Source: CAZPRY01 sp964589175 (GTDB taxonomy: Bacteria > Fidelibacterota > UBA2242). From it: a DNA stretch of 64,000 nucleotides. A program made the position numbers and the translations under genes. This document shows, piece by piece, positions 1-9,332 of this stretch. A model generated the notes under the pieces. It did no database searches, had not been told where the DNA came from, and saw only the letters and a program-made list of their open reading frames with translations. Positions within the stretch are counted from its first letter, which is position 1, and each line of letters starts with the position of its first letter. The DNA lies in the NCBI GenBank assembly GCA_964589175.1, contig CAZPRY010000002.1, forward strand, positions 1-64,000, written 5' to 3'.

Positions 1-161
1 GAAAATCTATGCCCTTCATGCCACAAGTTGGTACGCATTATGACGATGAACCTATAAAGAATGTTGGTTGCACTTCACAGACGGCCGGTTCCAGGTTTTC
101 AGGGCAAAGAAGCCGGATTTTGCCTATATTTAAACATCTGTCACCCAAACGAGAGGTAATT

Positions 162-2303
162 ATGAAACGAAAACGTTTTGTCTGGTTCGCGATCCTGGCG
201 CCGGTTATCTGTTTTGCCGCCGGATCAGGGCAGGATTCCGATATGATGGTTTTAATGACAAACCTGGTTTTCCAGATCGGGATCATCATCTTTGCTGCAA
301 AACTGGGCGGCCTCGCTTTCGAAAAAATGAAACTGCCCTCCGTGCTGGGTGAACTGCTTAGCGGCGTGTTGATCGGGCCCTACGCACTGGGCGGCCTGCA
401 GCTACCCGGCTTTCCCGGCGGGTTCTTTCCCCTGATCATCGGGGGTTCATTTCCCGTTCGTCCCGAACTGTATGGCCTGGCCACAATCGCATCGATCTTA
501 CTGCTCTTCTTGTCGGGACTCGAAACCGACATAAAACTCTTTCTACGTTACGCCGGCGGCGGCGGACTCGTCGCGCTGGGCGGCGTTGTCGGATCGTTTC
601 TGGTCGGGATTATTATTGGCAATGTCTTAATGCATTACCCGATCATGGATCCCCGCTGCCTGTTTCTGGGCATCATCGGAACTGCAACCTCCGTCGGGAT
701 CACGGCCCGCATCCTCTCGGACAACAAAAGCATGGATAAACCCGAGGCCGTCACTATCCTGGCCGGGGCGGTTATTGACGATGTATTGGGAATTATCGCC
801 CTGGCCATCGTTTTGGGAATAGCCATCTTGCTGCAACAGCATCAATCCGCCAGCCTGGACTGGGGGAAAATCGGCGGTATTGCCGCGCGGGCCTTTGGAA
901 TCTGGCTGGGATTTACCGCCTTGGGCCTTCTGGCCGCGAAACGGTTTAGCCACTTCCTCAAATTGTTTAAAGATCAAATCAGTATCGCTATACTGGCCTT
1001 CGGACTCGCATTACTGCTTTCCGGTTTTTTTGAAAAAGCCGGCCTGACCATGATCATCGGGGCCTACATCATGGGATTGAGTTTATCCAATACAGACATC
1101 AGCTATGTAATCCAGGAGGCTCTGCAACCGATCGCCCGCCTGCTGGTGCCTGTTTTCTTTGCCGTAATGGGCATGCTGGTCAATATTAAAGTCTTTTTAG
1201 TCCCGGCCACCCTCGTTTTCGGATTGGTTTACACGGTGGGATCGATCTTGGGAAAAATCGTCGGTTGCGGCGCTCCGGCCTTGCTCATGAATTTCAACCG
1301 CCGCGGCGCCTACCGGATCGGCCTGGGTATGGTACCGCGCGGAGAAGTGGCTTTGATCATTGCCGGCATTGGTCTCTCTTATCAGATCCTGGATGAAACG
1401 ATTTTCGGTGCCGCAATCATGATGACATTGCTAACCACAATCATAACGCCGCCGCTTTTTGTGGCATCTATAAAAAATCCGGCCGGCGGAGTTCGAAAAC
1501 CCGGTAAAACAGTAGAGAAAATCAGCACGATTTTCAGTCTTCCAACCGTTGAGTTTACCGATCTGATGCTGAGTCATATTCTTAAAATATTTGAAAATGA
1601 GGGCTTTTTTACCTGTATGTTTCGCACCGATGCGAATGTCTATCAAATCCGGCGCGAGCAAAATTTTATTACGCTAGTCCGCGAGCAACAGCGCCTGGTC
1701 TTTAAAACCGACGCAGGCGATGTCAACTTCATTCGCATTCTGGTTTACAGCGCCACGATCATGCTGCACGGCGCCATCGAACAGCTGAAAAATCAAACCA
1801 CCCCAAAGCCGCTGCTGGAATCTCTCGAAGCCGCCCCGAACCAGGAGCGAATCGTAAAGAGTCTTTCCAAAATAGCAGCGCCGGAATTTATTCTTCCCGA
1901 ATTGCGGGGCGACGATCTTCAGCAGACCAGCGCCGAATTAATCCGACAATTGAATGCAACGGGAAACGTTATTAATCCCAAAATACTGCTGAAAGAACTC
2001 CACCGCCAATCGCATGCCCTGATCAGTAGCGCAACGCATACCGTTGCCATTCTTCATACCCGGACAGCGAACGTATCCCGGATGCTACTGGCTAGCGGCC
2101 GGAAAACAAGCGGATTCCGCTGTTGCGACGGTACCGGCAACCCCGCTCATCTACTGATTTTATTGTTATCACCTCTGAGCCCGAATATTCCGCACCTTCA
2201 GGTACTGGCCGAGATCGCCACGCGGATGAAAAATCAAGAATTAATCAGCCAACTTCTAGGCAGCAAAACGCCCGAGGAGATCACAGCCGCCTTCAACCGA
2301 TGA
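162..2303 (+). CDS. CPA2-type cation:proton antiporter with C-terminal EIIA-like domain
   Basis: Predicted inner-membrane monovalent cation/proton antiporter of the Kef/NapA (CPA2) type, 713 residues. The ATG at 162 is preferred over an upstream in-frame ATG at 9 because GAGAGG lies just before it and the first residues form a hydrophobic signal/anchor. About 12 hydrophobic segments fill residues 1-440 (for example the GAVIDDVLGIIAL segment typical of the exchanger core). The last ~130 residues resemble a PTS EIIA (nitrogen-type) domain: an AILHTRT stretch holds the histidine expected for phosphotransfer, followed by HLLILLLSP and HLQVLAEIA. Antiporter-EIIA fusions are known; that phosphorylation controls transport here is inference. 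The ion is not predictable from sequence. Confidence 0.85.
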   Translation: MKRKRFVWFAILAPVICFAAGSGQDSDMMVLMTNLVFQIGIIIFAAKLGGLAFEKMKLPSVLGELLSGVLIGPYALGGLQLPGFPGGFFPLIIGGSFPVRPELYGLATIASILLLFLSGLETDIKLFLRYAGGGGLVALGGVVGSFLVGIIIGNVLMHYPIMDPRCLFLGIIGTATSVGITARILSDNKSMDKPEAVTILAGAVIDDVLGIIALAIVLGIAILLQQHQSASLDWGKIGGIAARAFGIWLGFTALGLLAAKRFSHFLKLFKDQISIAILAFGLALLLSGFFEKAGLTMIIGAYIMGLSLSNTDISYVIQEALQPIARLLVPVFFAVMGMLVNIKVFLVPATLVFGLVYTVGSILGKIVGCGAPALLMNFNRRGAYRIGLGMVPRGEVALIIAGIGLSYQILDETIFGAAIMMTLLTTIITPPLFVASIKNPAGGVRKPGKTVEKISTIFSLPTVEFTDLMLSHILKIFENEGFFTCMFRTDANVYQIRREQNFITLVREQQRLVFKTDAGDVNFIRILVYSATIMLHGAIEQLKNQTTPKPLLESLEAAPNQERIVKSLSKIAAPEFILPELRGDDLQQTSAELIRQLNATGNVINPKILLKELHRQSHALISSATHTVAILHTRTANVSRMLLASGRKTSGFRCCDGTGNPAHLLILLLSPLSPNIPHLQVLAEIATRMKNQELISQLLGSKTPEEITAAFNR

Positions 2304-2415
2304 TGTGACGATAAGAAATACCTACTTTCTTGAATCAAAGGTTGGAAGAGAATTTATACACCATTTACTGTCTCCGGAACCGTTTGGTCTAAACCCGCAC
2401 CGGCGCCGTTCGCCA

Positions 2416-2444
2416 TTTACCATTCATGAAAAAATGCGTATATT
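2416..2444 (+). promoter_or_regulatory. Putative promoter of the DUF554 gene, leaderless arrangement
   Basis: TTTACC (2416-2421), a 17-base spacer and TATATT (2439-2444) resemble a sigma-70-type promoter. The ATG follows the -10 element after only six bases, so transcription would begin at or next to the start codon. There is no purine-rich ribosome site. Confidence 0.45.
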
Positions 2445-2450
2445 GCGCGC

Positions 2451-3128
2451 ATGAATGGTACTCTCGTCAATAGTGCTGCGGTTATCGCAGGCAGCATCAT
2501 CGGCTTGCTCCTGCACGCCAAACTGCCGGAAAGAATTACCAAGATCGTCTTCCAGGGAATTGGGCTCTTCACCCTTTTCCTGGGTTTCACGATGGCCAGC
2601 AAGACCGCCAATTTTCTGATCATGATCTTCAGTATCGTAATCGGTTCCATCATTGGCGAGCTGATCGACATCGACAAGTATCTTCAGCGTTTCAGTTCCT
2701 ATTTAAAAAAGAAGATCGGCTCCGGGAACGATCGATTTGCCGAAGGATTTATCACGGCGTTTCTGCTCTTTTGCATGGGATCGATGACAATTCTGGGTGC
2801 GTTCGAGGAAGGTCTGGGCGGCAAACCCAACTTGTTGCTGGCCAAATCGCTTCTGGACGGCTTTTCGTCGATTGCGCTCTCGGCCGGCCTGGGAGTAGGC
2901 GTTATCTTCTCGGTAATTCCGCTGTTCATCTACCAGGGAGGCTTGACGCTTTTAGCCGGGGTTCTGGGCAGTGTACTGACCGAAGCCCTGATCAACGAGA
3001 TGACCGCCGTCGGAGGACTGATGCTGATTGGGCTGGGCATCAGCATTCTGGAAATCCGGTCGTTGAAAGTCATCAACATGCTTCCAAGTCTGCTGATCGC
3101 CATTATCCTGGCGGCCATTTTTCTATAG
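2451..3128 (+). CDS. DUF554 family membrane protein
   Basis: A 225-residue integral membrane protein with about seven hydrophobic segments. The N-terminus (NGTLVNSAAVIAGSIIGLLL) and the glycine-rich segments GSIIGELIDID and FCMGSMTILGAFEEGL are typical of the DUF554 (YdfK-like) family, whose function is not established; transport has been suggested. Length matches the family. It stands alone, between the antiporter and a convergent peptidase gene. The start has no Shine-Dalgarno; a -10 element lies six bases upstream. Confidence 0.8.
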   Translation: MNGTLVNSAAVIAGSIIGLLLHAKLPERITKIVFQGIGLFTLFLGFTMASKTANFLIMIFSIVIGSIIGELIDIDKYLQRFSSYLKKKIGSGNDRFAEGFITAFLLFCMGSMTILGAFEEGLGGKPNLLLAKSLLDGFSSIALSAGLGVGVIFSVIPLFIYQGGLTLLAGVLGSVLTEALINEMTAVGGLMLIGLGISILEIRSLKVINMLPSLLIAIILAAIFL

Positions 3129-3204
3129 AACTAAGCGTCATCAAGAACTGAAAAGGGTAGCGCACGGCCCTTCGAACAAAATTATCCCATAATCTGTAAG
3201 TAAC

Positions 3205-4383
3205 TTACCCGACCAGGAAAATCTCTTTCTGGGGATGCGAAAGCCACTCGCAGCCGTCCTCCGTAATTACAATCATTTCTTCGGCCGTCGCCACGCCGTA
3301 AGCTTCGATCGGAAGTCTCGGCTCGATCGTGAAGACCTGGCCGACCTCCAGCGGCAGAAATGGAATCGTACCGTAGCGTTCCCAGCGCGGCCCCAGCAAT
3401 GCTGCTCCATCGTGCGTGGAGCGGCCGACCTGGTGGCCGAGCGCGTGCGGGAATTCGGGATAGCCTTTAGAGGTGATATAATTGCGGGCAATGTCATCAA
3501 TCTCCACACCCTGCTTGCCCGGCCGGATGGCGTCTTTGGCTAGTTGAATGGCTTCGATAATCGTATTAAATCCGCGCAAAACCTCGGCGGGAGCCTTTTT
3601 TTCGCCATCGCGCAGAATATACCAGGTACGCTGAATATCGGAGCAGTATTCATCCTTCTTTACGCCAAAGTCGATGTTTAGAACATGCCCTTTCTCAATA
3701 ATGCGTTTTGTCGGTTCGGCGTGTGCGCCGGCCGATTCCGGGCCGCTGAATACAGCCGGACAGGTATCCTCCTCCCACGCGGTTTCAACTCCGTTCTTTT
3801 TCACCTGTTCCATGATAAAATTGTGAACGTCCATCTCGGTCTTACCCGCCCGGATGAAACCGGTTACCCGGTCATAAATCTCTTCCGTTAAATGAACGGA
3901 TGCCTTGATGCGCTCGATTTCGGTTGCAGATTTCCGGCCGCGCAGGGCAGCCACCACATTTTCCGAAGAGATCATCCGGTCGTGATAAGGTGTATCCTGG
4001 GTATAATCCATCAACATTTCGTACAGGCCATGGGTCAGTCCGTCCGCCATATAATCGTTCTTCGAGGTATTGATCGCAATTATTTGCGGATCGATTTCAC
4101 GAAGGACATTTTTCAACTCCTGACCGATTCCGCCCACATAGCTGCGCAGCTCATCATATAATCCGGTTAATCTGACGCGCTCGCGATCGATGCTGCCCAT
4201 GATCGCAATGGTCCGGCCGGTTCGGGTAAGGATAAAAGCCGAGGGCCATGTAATTCCCGTCCCCAGAATTAAATCCTGGCATGGATCGTAGAGTACCTCG
4301 CTTTCACGCACGAAGGTTAACCACATATCCACGTTCTGTTCGTTCAGAATTTCAATTGCCTGTTTTACTTTTTCCTTCAGCAT
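3205..4383 (-). CDS. M24 family metallopeptidase (Xaa-Pro peptidase-like)
   Basis: A 392-residue pita-bread-fold peptidase that probably removes N-terminal residues next to proline. Residues 1-150 form the creatinase-like N-terminal domain and the rest the M24 catalytic domain. The five expected metal ligands are visible: two aspartates in NIDFGVKKDEYCSDIQ (about 237 and 247), the histidine of HALGHQVG (about 318), and the glutamates of FTIEPRL (about 354) and ATAEEM (about 366). The start is supported by AAGGAATAGG upstream. No signal peptide, so cytoplasmic. Substrate preference cannot be read from sequence. Confidence 0.85.
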   Translation of the reverse strand: MLKEKVKQAIEILNEQNVDMWLTFVRESEVLYDPCQDLILGTGITWPSAFILTRTGRTIAIMGSIDRERVRLTGLYDELRSYVGGIGQELKNVLREIDPQIIAINTSKNDYMADGLTHGLYEMLMDYTQDTPYHDRMISSENVVAALRGRKSATEIERIKASVHLTEEIYDRVTGFIRAGKTEMDVHNFIMEQVKKNGVETAWEEDTCPAVFSGPESAGAHAEPTKRIIEKGHVLNIDFGVKKDEYCSDIQRTWYILRDGEKKAPAEVLRGFNTIIEAIQLAKDAIRPGKQGVEIDDIARNYITSKGYPEFPHALGHQVGRSTHDGAALLGPRWERYGTIPFLPLEVGQVFTIEPRLPIEAYGVATAEEMIVITEDGCEWLSHPQKEIFLVG

Positions 4384-4770
4384 GTCCTATTCCTTTCTTA
4401 TATCATTCTGAATAAATATAAGCTCCGCTGATTTTAATATGTAGGTTTTACTGCGGCCTATCCGGATTTGGCGGTCTATAAACGAAAACTGGAAAGCGAC
4501 TTCCGGGCGGAAACTCTTTCCAGTTATTGGGGCAGTGTCTAGAGGTTGGGGGGGTGGAAAAAAAAGAGGAAAATTGTGTTTGGTGGGAAATCCACCTCTG
4601 TTTCAAAAATCTAACTGGCTCATAATAGGTCAACAATCATGCCATGGTTAACGCAATTTAATAAAAACAACAGTTTATAAAATTGGTGGGTGTGGAAAGT
4701 GTTACCTTTTGGTAACACTGCTGTTACCTAAAGGTAACACTTTTTAACGCTTTTGAAGGATTGAGAAGGA
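4384..4770. other. Intergenic region between uvrA and the M24 peptidase
   Basis: No convincing gene. A 62-codon minus-strand frame (4448-4636) has no ribosome site, no recognisable domain and a biased composition. The only clear structure is the tandem palindrome at 4699-4745. Confidence 0.6.
4699..4745. repeat. Tandem GTGTTACC/GGTAACAC palindromes followed by T-run
   Basis: GTGTTACC-TTTT-GGTAACAC (4699-4718) is a perfect 8-base inverted repeat with a 4-base loop. After two bases comes a second copy, CTGTTACC-TAAA-GGTAACAC (4721-4740), with GTTACC/GGTAAC paired, directly followed by TTTTT. It lies 26 bases past the uvrA stop. It could be a terminator pair for uvrA (read on minus) or a double operator. 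Confidence 0.6.
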
Positions 4771-7596
4771 TTAGCGAACCGACAAAACCTTCTTAAGAAA
4801 GCGCCCGGTGTATGAATTTTCGTCTCTGATGATGTCCTCCGGTGCGCCCGTTGTCACGACCGTACCGCCGTTATCGCCGCCTTCAGGTCCCAGATCAATG
4901 ACATAATCAGCCGTCTTGATCACATCGAGATTATGCTCAATGACGATTACGGTATTTCCTTGTTCCACGAGACGGTTGAGCACCCCAAGCAGCATTTTGA
5001 TATCTTCAAAGTGCAAGCCGGTCGTCGGTTCGTCAAGGATGTACAGGGTTCTACCGGTGGCCACTTTACTGAGTTCCGCAGCCAGTTTAATACGCTGCGC
5101 CTCACCCCCGGAGAGTGTCGTCGCCTGCTGGCCCAGTTTAATATAGCCCAGCCCGACATCCAGAAGTGTCTGCAGTTTCTTGCGAATAAGCGGGATTTTA
5201 TCGAAAAATTCGAGCGCTTCCCGCACCGACAGATCCAGGACTTCGGCAATGCTTTTTCCCCGATATTTGATTTCCAGGGTTTCCCGGTTATAGCGCTTGC
5301 CCTTGCACTCTTCGCAGGTAACATAGACGTCCGGTAAAAAATGCATCTCGATCTTTTTAATTCCGTCACCATGGCAGGCTTCGCAGCGGCCGCCTCGGAC
5401 GTTGAAGGAAAACCGGCCCGGCCGGTATCCCCTGATCTTTGATTCTTTGAGTGTGCTGAAGAGGTTGCGGATATGATCAAAGGTTCCGGTATAAGTCACC
5501 GGGTTCGAGCGCGGGGTGCGGCCGATCGGATTCTGGTTGATGTCGATAACCTTATCGATGTACTCAATCCCTTCGATGCGGTCATACTTCAGAACCGCCC
5601 GGCGGGTATTATAGAAATGCCGGTGCAGAATCGGGAACAGCGTTTCATTGATCAGCGAACTTTTTCCGGAACCGGAAACACCGGTCACGCAGATGAAATT
5701 CCCAAGCGGAAATTCGACACTAACATCCTTGAGATTATTGCCCCGGGCCCCGATCAGACGCAGAAATTTACCGTTCTTTGTTCGCCGTTCTTCCGGTACG
5801 GCAATGCTTTTGGCTCCGCAGAGATATTGGCCGGTCAACGAATTGGGGTTTTGCGAAACCTCCGCAGGAGTACCGGCCGCAACTATGTAACCACCCAGTA
5901 CACCCGCCCCGGGTCCCAGATCGAGCAGATAATCGGCTTTTTGAATGGTTTCCATATCATGTTCTACAACGAGAACAGTGTTGCCGATATCCCGCAAACG
6001 CGTGAGGGTTTCTATCAGGCGAAAATTGTCGCGCTGATGCAGACCGATGGAGGGTTCATCCAGAATATAGAGAACGCCTACCAGCTGTGATCCGATCTGA
6101 GTGGCCAGTCGAATTCGCTGGGCTTCACCGCCGGAAAGACTTTGCGCCGAGCGGGAAAGTGTCAGGTAATCGACACCGACATTTATCAGAAACTTCAGGC
6201 GCTCGCGAATCTCTTTGAGTATTTGATGGGCGATAATCTCTTGCGTGGGGCCGAGCCTGAGCTCATCAAAAAAGGACAGACATTTGCTGATGGAAAAATT
6301 ACTAAGCTCCGCGACGGTAAGGCCGCCGATTTTAATGGCGCGGCTTTCCTGGCGCAGCCGGGCACCCTCGCATACGGGGCAGGCTTGTACGCCCATGAAT
6401 TGTTCGATCCAACTACGGATTCCCGCGGAGCTCGTCTGCGTGTAGCGACGCCGCAGATTATTCACAACCCCTTCGAAGGGGGCCTTGTACTCGCCCTTCA
6501 TGCGTTCGGATTTATACTGAATCGCTATCGAATTTCCGGCCGTGCCGTTCAATAAAACCTCTCTGGCGATTTCGGGAAGCTTGTTGAAGGGAGTCACGAA
6601 ATCAAAGTTGTATTCGCGGGCCAAGCCTTTCAGAATCGAGGAATACCAACCGCCCCGGGGCTGTTCGCCCAGTGGGATAATCGCGCCTTCGCTAAGACTC
6701 CGGGAACCGTCCGGTACTATCAGGTCGGGATCGATTTCCATCTGGGTTCCCAGACCGTCGCAATTAGGACAGGCCCCATAGGGACTGTTAAACGAGAACA
6801 TACGCGGTGACAATTCCTCGTAACTGATGCCGCAGTCGGTACAGGCAAAATTCTCGCTGTAGATCTGCTCATCTTCGCCGTTCACCAGAACGATCACCAG
6901 CCCGGAACCCATTTTGAGCGACAGTTCCACCGATTCCGTCAGGCGCTCTTTTACACCGGGGCTGATCACCAGGCGATCTACGATGACTTCGATATTGTGC
7001 TTGACGTTTTTGTTCAGTGTGATCGGGCGCTCGATCTCTTTAATCTCGCCATCGACCCGCACCCGTATAAAGCCCTCGCGTTGAATTTCTTTAAAAATTT
7101 CCCGGTATTCACCCTTCCGGCCGCGAATCAACGGCGCCATCACCATGATACGGGAATCATCTGGTAGGCTCATGATCGCATCCACGATCTGCTGAGCGGT
7201 CTGCCGCTCGATAATTTTACCGCAATTGTAACAGTACGGCGTTCCGATGCGGGCATAGAGCAGGCGCAGGTAGTCGTGAATTTCGGTAACGGTACCCACC
7301 GTGGAGCGCGGGTTGCGCGAGCTGGCTTTCTGCTCGATAGAAATCGCCGGTGAAAGCCCCTCGATGAAGTCGACATCGGGCTTCTCCATGAGGCCCAGAA
7401 ACTGGCGGGCATACGCGGAGAGAGATTCCACGTAGCGCCGCTGTCCTTCGGCGTAAATTGTATCAAATGCCAGCGAAGACTTACCGCTGCCGGAAAGGCC
7501 GGTGATCACCACCAGCTTCTCGCGGGGAATTAAAACATCGATATTTTTTAAATTATGCTCGCGGGCGCCTTTGACTTTTATGTATGCACTGGTCAC
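4771..7596 (-). CDS. uvrA: UvrA, excinuclease ABC subunit A
   Basis: DNA-damage recognition ATPase of nucleotide excision repair, 941 residues, the usual length. Two ABC modules are complete: Walker A GLSGSGKS at 33-40 and a second GVSGSGKSS at about 640; both signature motifs read LSGGEAQRI. Zinc modules are present: CYNCG, CTDCG with CPNCDG, and CEACHGDG paired with CEECKG near 735-760. The start is GTG (GTGACCAGT) behind AAAAGGAAAA; no closer ATG would keep the N-terminal strand. It is a single gene, with no other uvr gene in the window. Acts in the cytoplasm with UvrB and UvrC. Confidence 0.97.
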   Translation of the reverse strand: MTSAYIKVKGAREHNLKNIDVLIPREKLVVITGLSGSGKSSLAFDTIYAEGQRRYVESLSAYARQFLGLMEKPDVDFIEGLSPAISIEQKASSRNPRSTVGTVTEIHDYLRLLYARIGTPYCYNCGKIIERQTAQQIVDAIMSLPDDSRIMVMAPLIRGRKGEYREIFKEIQREGFIRVRVDGEIKEIERPITLNKNVKHNIEVIVDRLVISPGVKERLTESVELSLKMGSGLVIVLVNGEDEQIYSENFACTDCGISYEELSPRMFSFNSPYGACPNCDGLGTQMEIDPDLIVPDGSRSLSEGAIIPLGEQPRGGWYSSILKGLAREYNFDFVTPFNKLPEIAREVLLNGTAGNSIAIQYKSERMKGEYKAPFEGVVNNLRRRYTQTSSAGIRSWIEQFMGVQACPVCEGARLRQESRAIKIGGLTVAELSNFSISKCLSFFDELRLGPTQEIIAHQILKEIRERLKFLINVGVDYLTLSRSAQSLSGGEAQRIRLATQIGSQLVGVLYILDEPSIGLHQRDNFRLIETLTRLRDIGNTVLVVEHDMETIQKADYLLDLGPGAGVLGGYIVAAGTPAEVSQNPNSLTGQYLCGAKSIAVPEERRTKNGKFLRLIGARGNNLKDVSVEFPLGNFICVTGVSGSGKSSLINETLFPILHRHFYNTRRAVLKYDRIEGIEYIDKVIDINQNPIGRTPRSNPVTYTGTFDHIRNLFSTLKESKIRGYRPGRFSFNVRGGRCEACHGDGIKKIEMHFLPDVYVTCEECKGKRYNRETLEIKYRGKSIAEVLDLSVREALEFFDKIPLIRKKLQTLLDVGLGYIKLGQQATTLSGGEAQRIKLAAELSKVATGRTLYILDEPTTGLHFEDIKMLLGVLNRLVEQGNTVIVIEHNLDVIKTADYVIDLGPEGGDNGGTVVTTGAPEDIIRDENSYTGRFLKKVLSVR

Positions 7597-7737
7597 AAAT
7601 TTTCCTTTTCGAATAACCTGTAAAATTAGTCACAATTAAAGCTCATCAAAAGGCTTTTTCCGGATTTTTTCAGGCATTCATTATATTTCCTTGGATGATA
7701 GAAAAGAACTTGGATATCTGCCCAACATATTTCAAAT

Positions 7738-7743
7738 TATAAT
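7738..7743 (+). promoter_or_regulatory. -10 element TATAAT of the Fur-family gene
   Basis: A perfect TATAAT ends five bases before the ATG at 7749. No clear -35 hexamer at 16-18 bases and no Shine-Dalgarno were seen, so a leaderless transcript is likely. Confidence 0.4.
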
Positions 7744-7748
7744 CAGTA

Positions 7749-8156
7749 ATGGTTACTGTTACGAAAAACAAGAAAACGCGCCGATCCCGACAACGGGATA
7801 CAATCCTGCAAATCGTCAGAGACTCGCCCAGGCATCTCAGCGCCGATCAAATCTACCGGATCGCCCGCTCGGAAATTCCTAATCTGAGCCTCGGCACGGT
7901 CTACCGCAACCTGCATTTGCTTACAGAAACGGGTCGTATCAGTGCCATCCGCCTGGACGATAACACGACTCATTACGATCAAAACTGCCGAGCTCACTAC
8001 CATTTCATCTGCACCCGCTGCCATCGTGTCGAGGATATCGGGCCCAAAGATGACTTACTCGCACGGCTTCAGATTGAGTCCGAAAATCAAATCACCGACA
8101 TTCGTCTGGAACTGTACGGTGTGTGTCAAGCCTGCAAAGAAACAGAGGAGAGTTAA
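7749..8156 (+). CDS. Fur-family transcriptional regulator, PerR-like
   Basis: A 135-residue metalloregulator. Residues 15-75 form the winged helix (LSADQIYRIARSEIPNLSLG then TVYRNLHLL), followed by the metal/dimerisation part HYHFICTRCHRVEDI. Structural zinc cysteines are CTRC and CQAC. The gene lies three bases from a peroxiredoxin gene, so a peroxide-sensing PerR role is the natural inference; Fur or Zur roles cannot be excluded from sequence. The basic N-terminus (TKNKKTRRSRQRD) is typical of family members that bind AT-rich operators. Confidence 0.85.
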   Translation: MVTVTKNKKTRRSRQRDTILQIVRDSPRHLSADQIYRIARSEIPNLSLGTVYRNLHLLTETGRISAIRLDDNTTHYDQNCRAHYHFICTRCHRVEDIGPKDDLLARLQIESENQITDIRLELYGVCQACKETEES

Positions 8157-8159
8157 TCC

Positions 8160-8747
8160 ATGTCGATAAAAGTATGTGATAAAGCTCCGGATTTCCGCGC
8201 CGAAGCGGTTATCGGAAAAGACTTCAAAATCATCGAACTGAAGGATTACCTGGGTAAATATCTGGTTCTGCTTTTCTATCCCCTGGACTTCACCTTCGTC
8301 TGCCCGACGGAGATTATCGCATTTAACGATGCCCTGGAAGAATTTCAGCGGCGAAACAGCGTGGTCCTGGGAGTTTCCGTCGACAGCAAGTTCGCGCACC
8401 TGGCCTGGAAAAACACGGCGCGCTCCGAGGGCGGCATCGGGGACATTCGCTTCCCCCTGATCGCTGATCTCACCAAGCAAATTGCCAGGGATTATGACGT
8501 TCTGATCGAAGAGCTGGGCTATGCCGCCAGAGGACTTTTTGTAATCGACGCAGACGGAATTGTCAAGCATATCACCGTCAATCATCCGGATTTCGGCCGC
8601 AACGTAGATGAGGTGCTGCGCATCATCGATGCCGTCCAGTACGCCGAAGAGCATGGCGAAGTCTGCCCGGTCAACTGGAAAAAGGGTAACGATACGATCA
8701 GTCCCGATCCCGAGCATTCCAAAATTTATTTCTCAAAACACGGATAA
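8160..8747 (+). CDS. Typical 2-Cys peroxiredoxin (AhpC/TSA family)
   Basis: Reduces hydrogen peroxide and organic peroxides in the cytoplasm, 195 residues. The peroxidatic cysteine is C48 in DFTFVCPTEI and the resolving cysteine C169 in EVCPVNW. The GGIG stretch (91-94) and a C-terminal Tyr-Phe pair (KIYFSKHG) match the two features that, in eukaryotic peroxiredoxins, make the enzyme prone to over-oxidation. Translated directly after the PerR-like gene (GAGGAG in the end of that gene serves as its ribosome site). Thioredoxin reductase at 34 kb is a possible source of electrons (inference). Confidence 0.95.
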   Translation: MSIKVCDKAPDFRAEAVIGKDFKIIELKDYLGKYLVLLFYPLDFTFVCPTEIIAFNDALEEFQRRNSVVLGVSVDSKFAHLAWKNTARSEGGIGDIRFPLIADLTKQIARDYDVLIEELGYAARGLFVIDADGIVKHITVNHPDFGRNVDEVLRIIDAVQYAEEHGEVCPVNWKKGNDTISPDPEHSKIYFSKHG

Positions 8748-8766
8748 GCAGGCATCTGGAGTCATA

Positions 8767-9309
8767 TCAGATCTTACGGATCCGGCCTGCAATTTCATGC
8801 CGGATTTTCAGCAGGAATTTGACATTTTGCTCCCAGGCATAGTCCGGGTAAGTCCACGGCAAAAAGGTGAAATGCCCATGCTCATAGAGCATCGTGACTT
8901 CGCCGAAGATTCCGTCACCGATATAAACCCGATGCGAAAAATTCTTCGTGGAGTAAAGCACCAATTTGGAGAGTTCGAGAAATCCGGGATCGATATTGAC
9001 GATGCGGCGCGCTGCGGTTTCGGTGCCTGGCCCAATGGACAGCTCAACCGTGTTTGTCCAAACTTTTATCCTGTGAAAATTCTCCAGGGCTACCGGTTTG
9101 GCAAAGATCAGGATTTGTTTACGCATCGACGCACCGAATTCGTCCGAATAATAATCCGTAAAATCGGTAACGCGGTAGACCGGGCTCGCCGCCAGAAGCG
9201 GTCCCAGCCGTTCTTCCAGGACAGACCGCAACCGTTGATTGATCGCGTCATCCGGATACATGATCGCCACCAGCGCGTGGGCCGTCGGAGCCGGTTTAAT
9301 CTTTCCCAT
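8767..9309 (-). CDS. DUF4416 family protein
   Basis: A 180-residue protein of the DUF4416 family; function unknown. Family marks are a TDYYSDEFG segment, VNIDPGFLELSKLVL, and the run TKNFSHRVYIGDGIFGEVT followed by FTFLPWTYPDY. The start at 9309 (MGKIKPAPT) is chosen over an upstream in-frame start at 9381 because GGAAAGGTG precedes it and because the longer form would run into the radical SAM gene. It follows that gene after 23 bases and is probably co-transcribed with it. Confidence 0.8.
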   Translation of the reverse strand: MGKIKPAPTAHALVAIMYPDDAINQRLRSVLEERLGPLLAASPVYRVTDFTDYYSDEFGASMRKQILIFAKPVALENFHRIKVWTNTVELSIGPGTETAARRIVNIDPGFLELSKLVLYSTKNFSHRVYIGDGIFGEVTMLYEHGHFTFLPWTYPDYAWEQNVKFLLKIRHEIAGRIRKI

Positions 9310-9332
9310 GAATTCGCACCTTTCCGGGGCCG

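Noticed and set aside
4448..4636. 62-codon minus-strand frame in the uvrA-M24 gap
   Set aside because: No ribosome site, no domain, proline/arginine-rich noise.
8055..8717. 220-codon minus-strand frame
   Set aside because: Antisense shadow of the peroxiredoxin gene.
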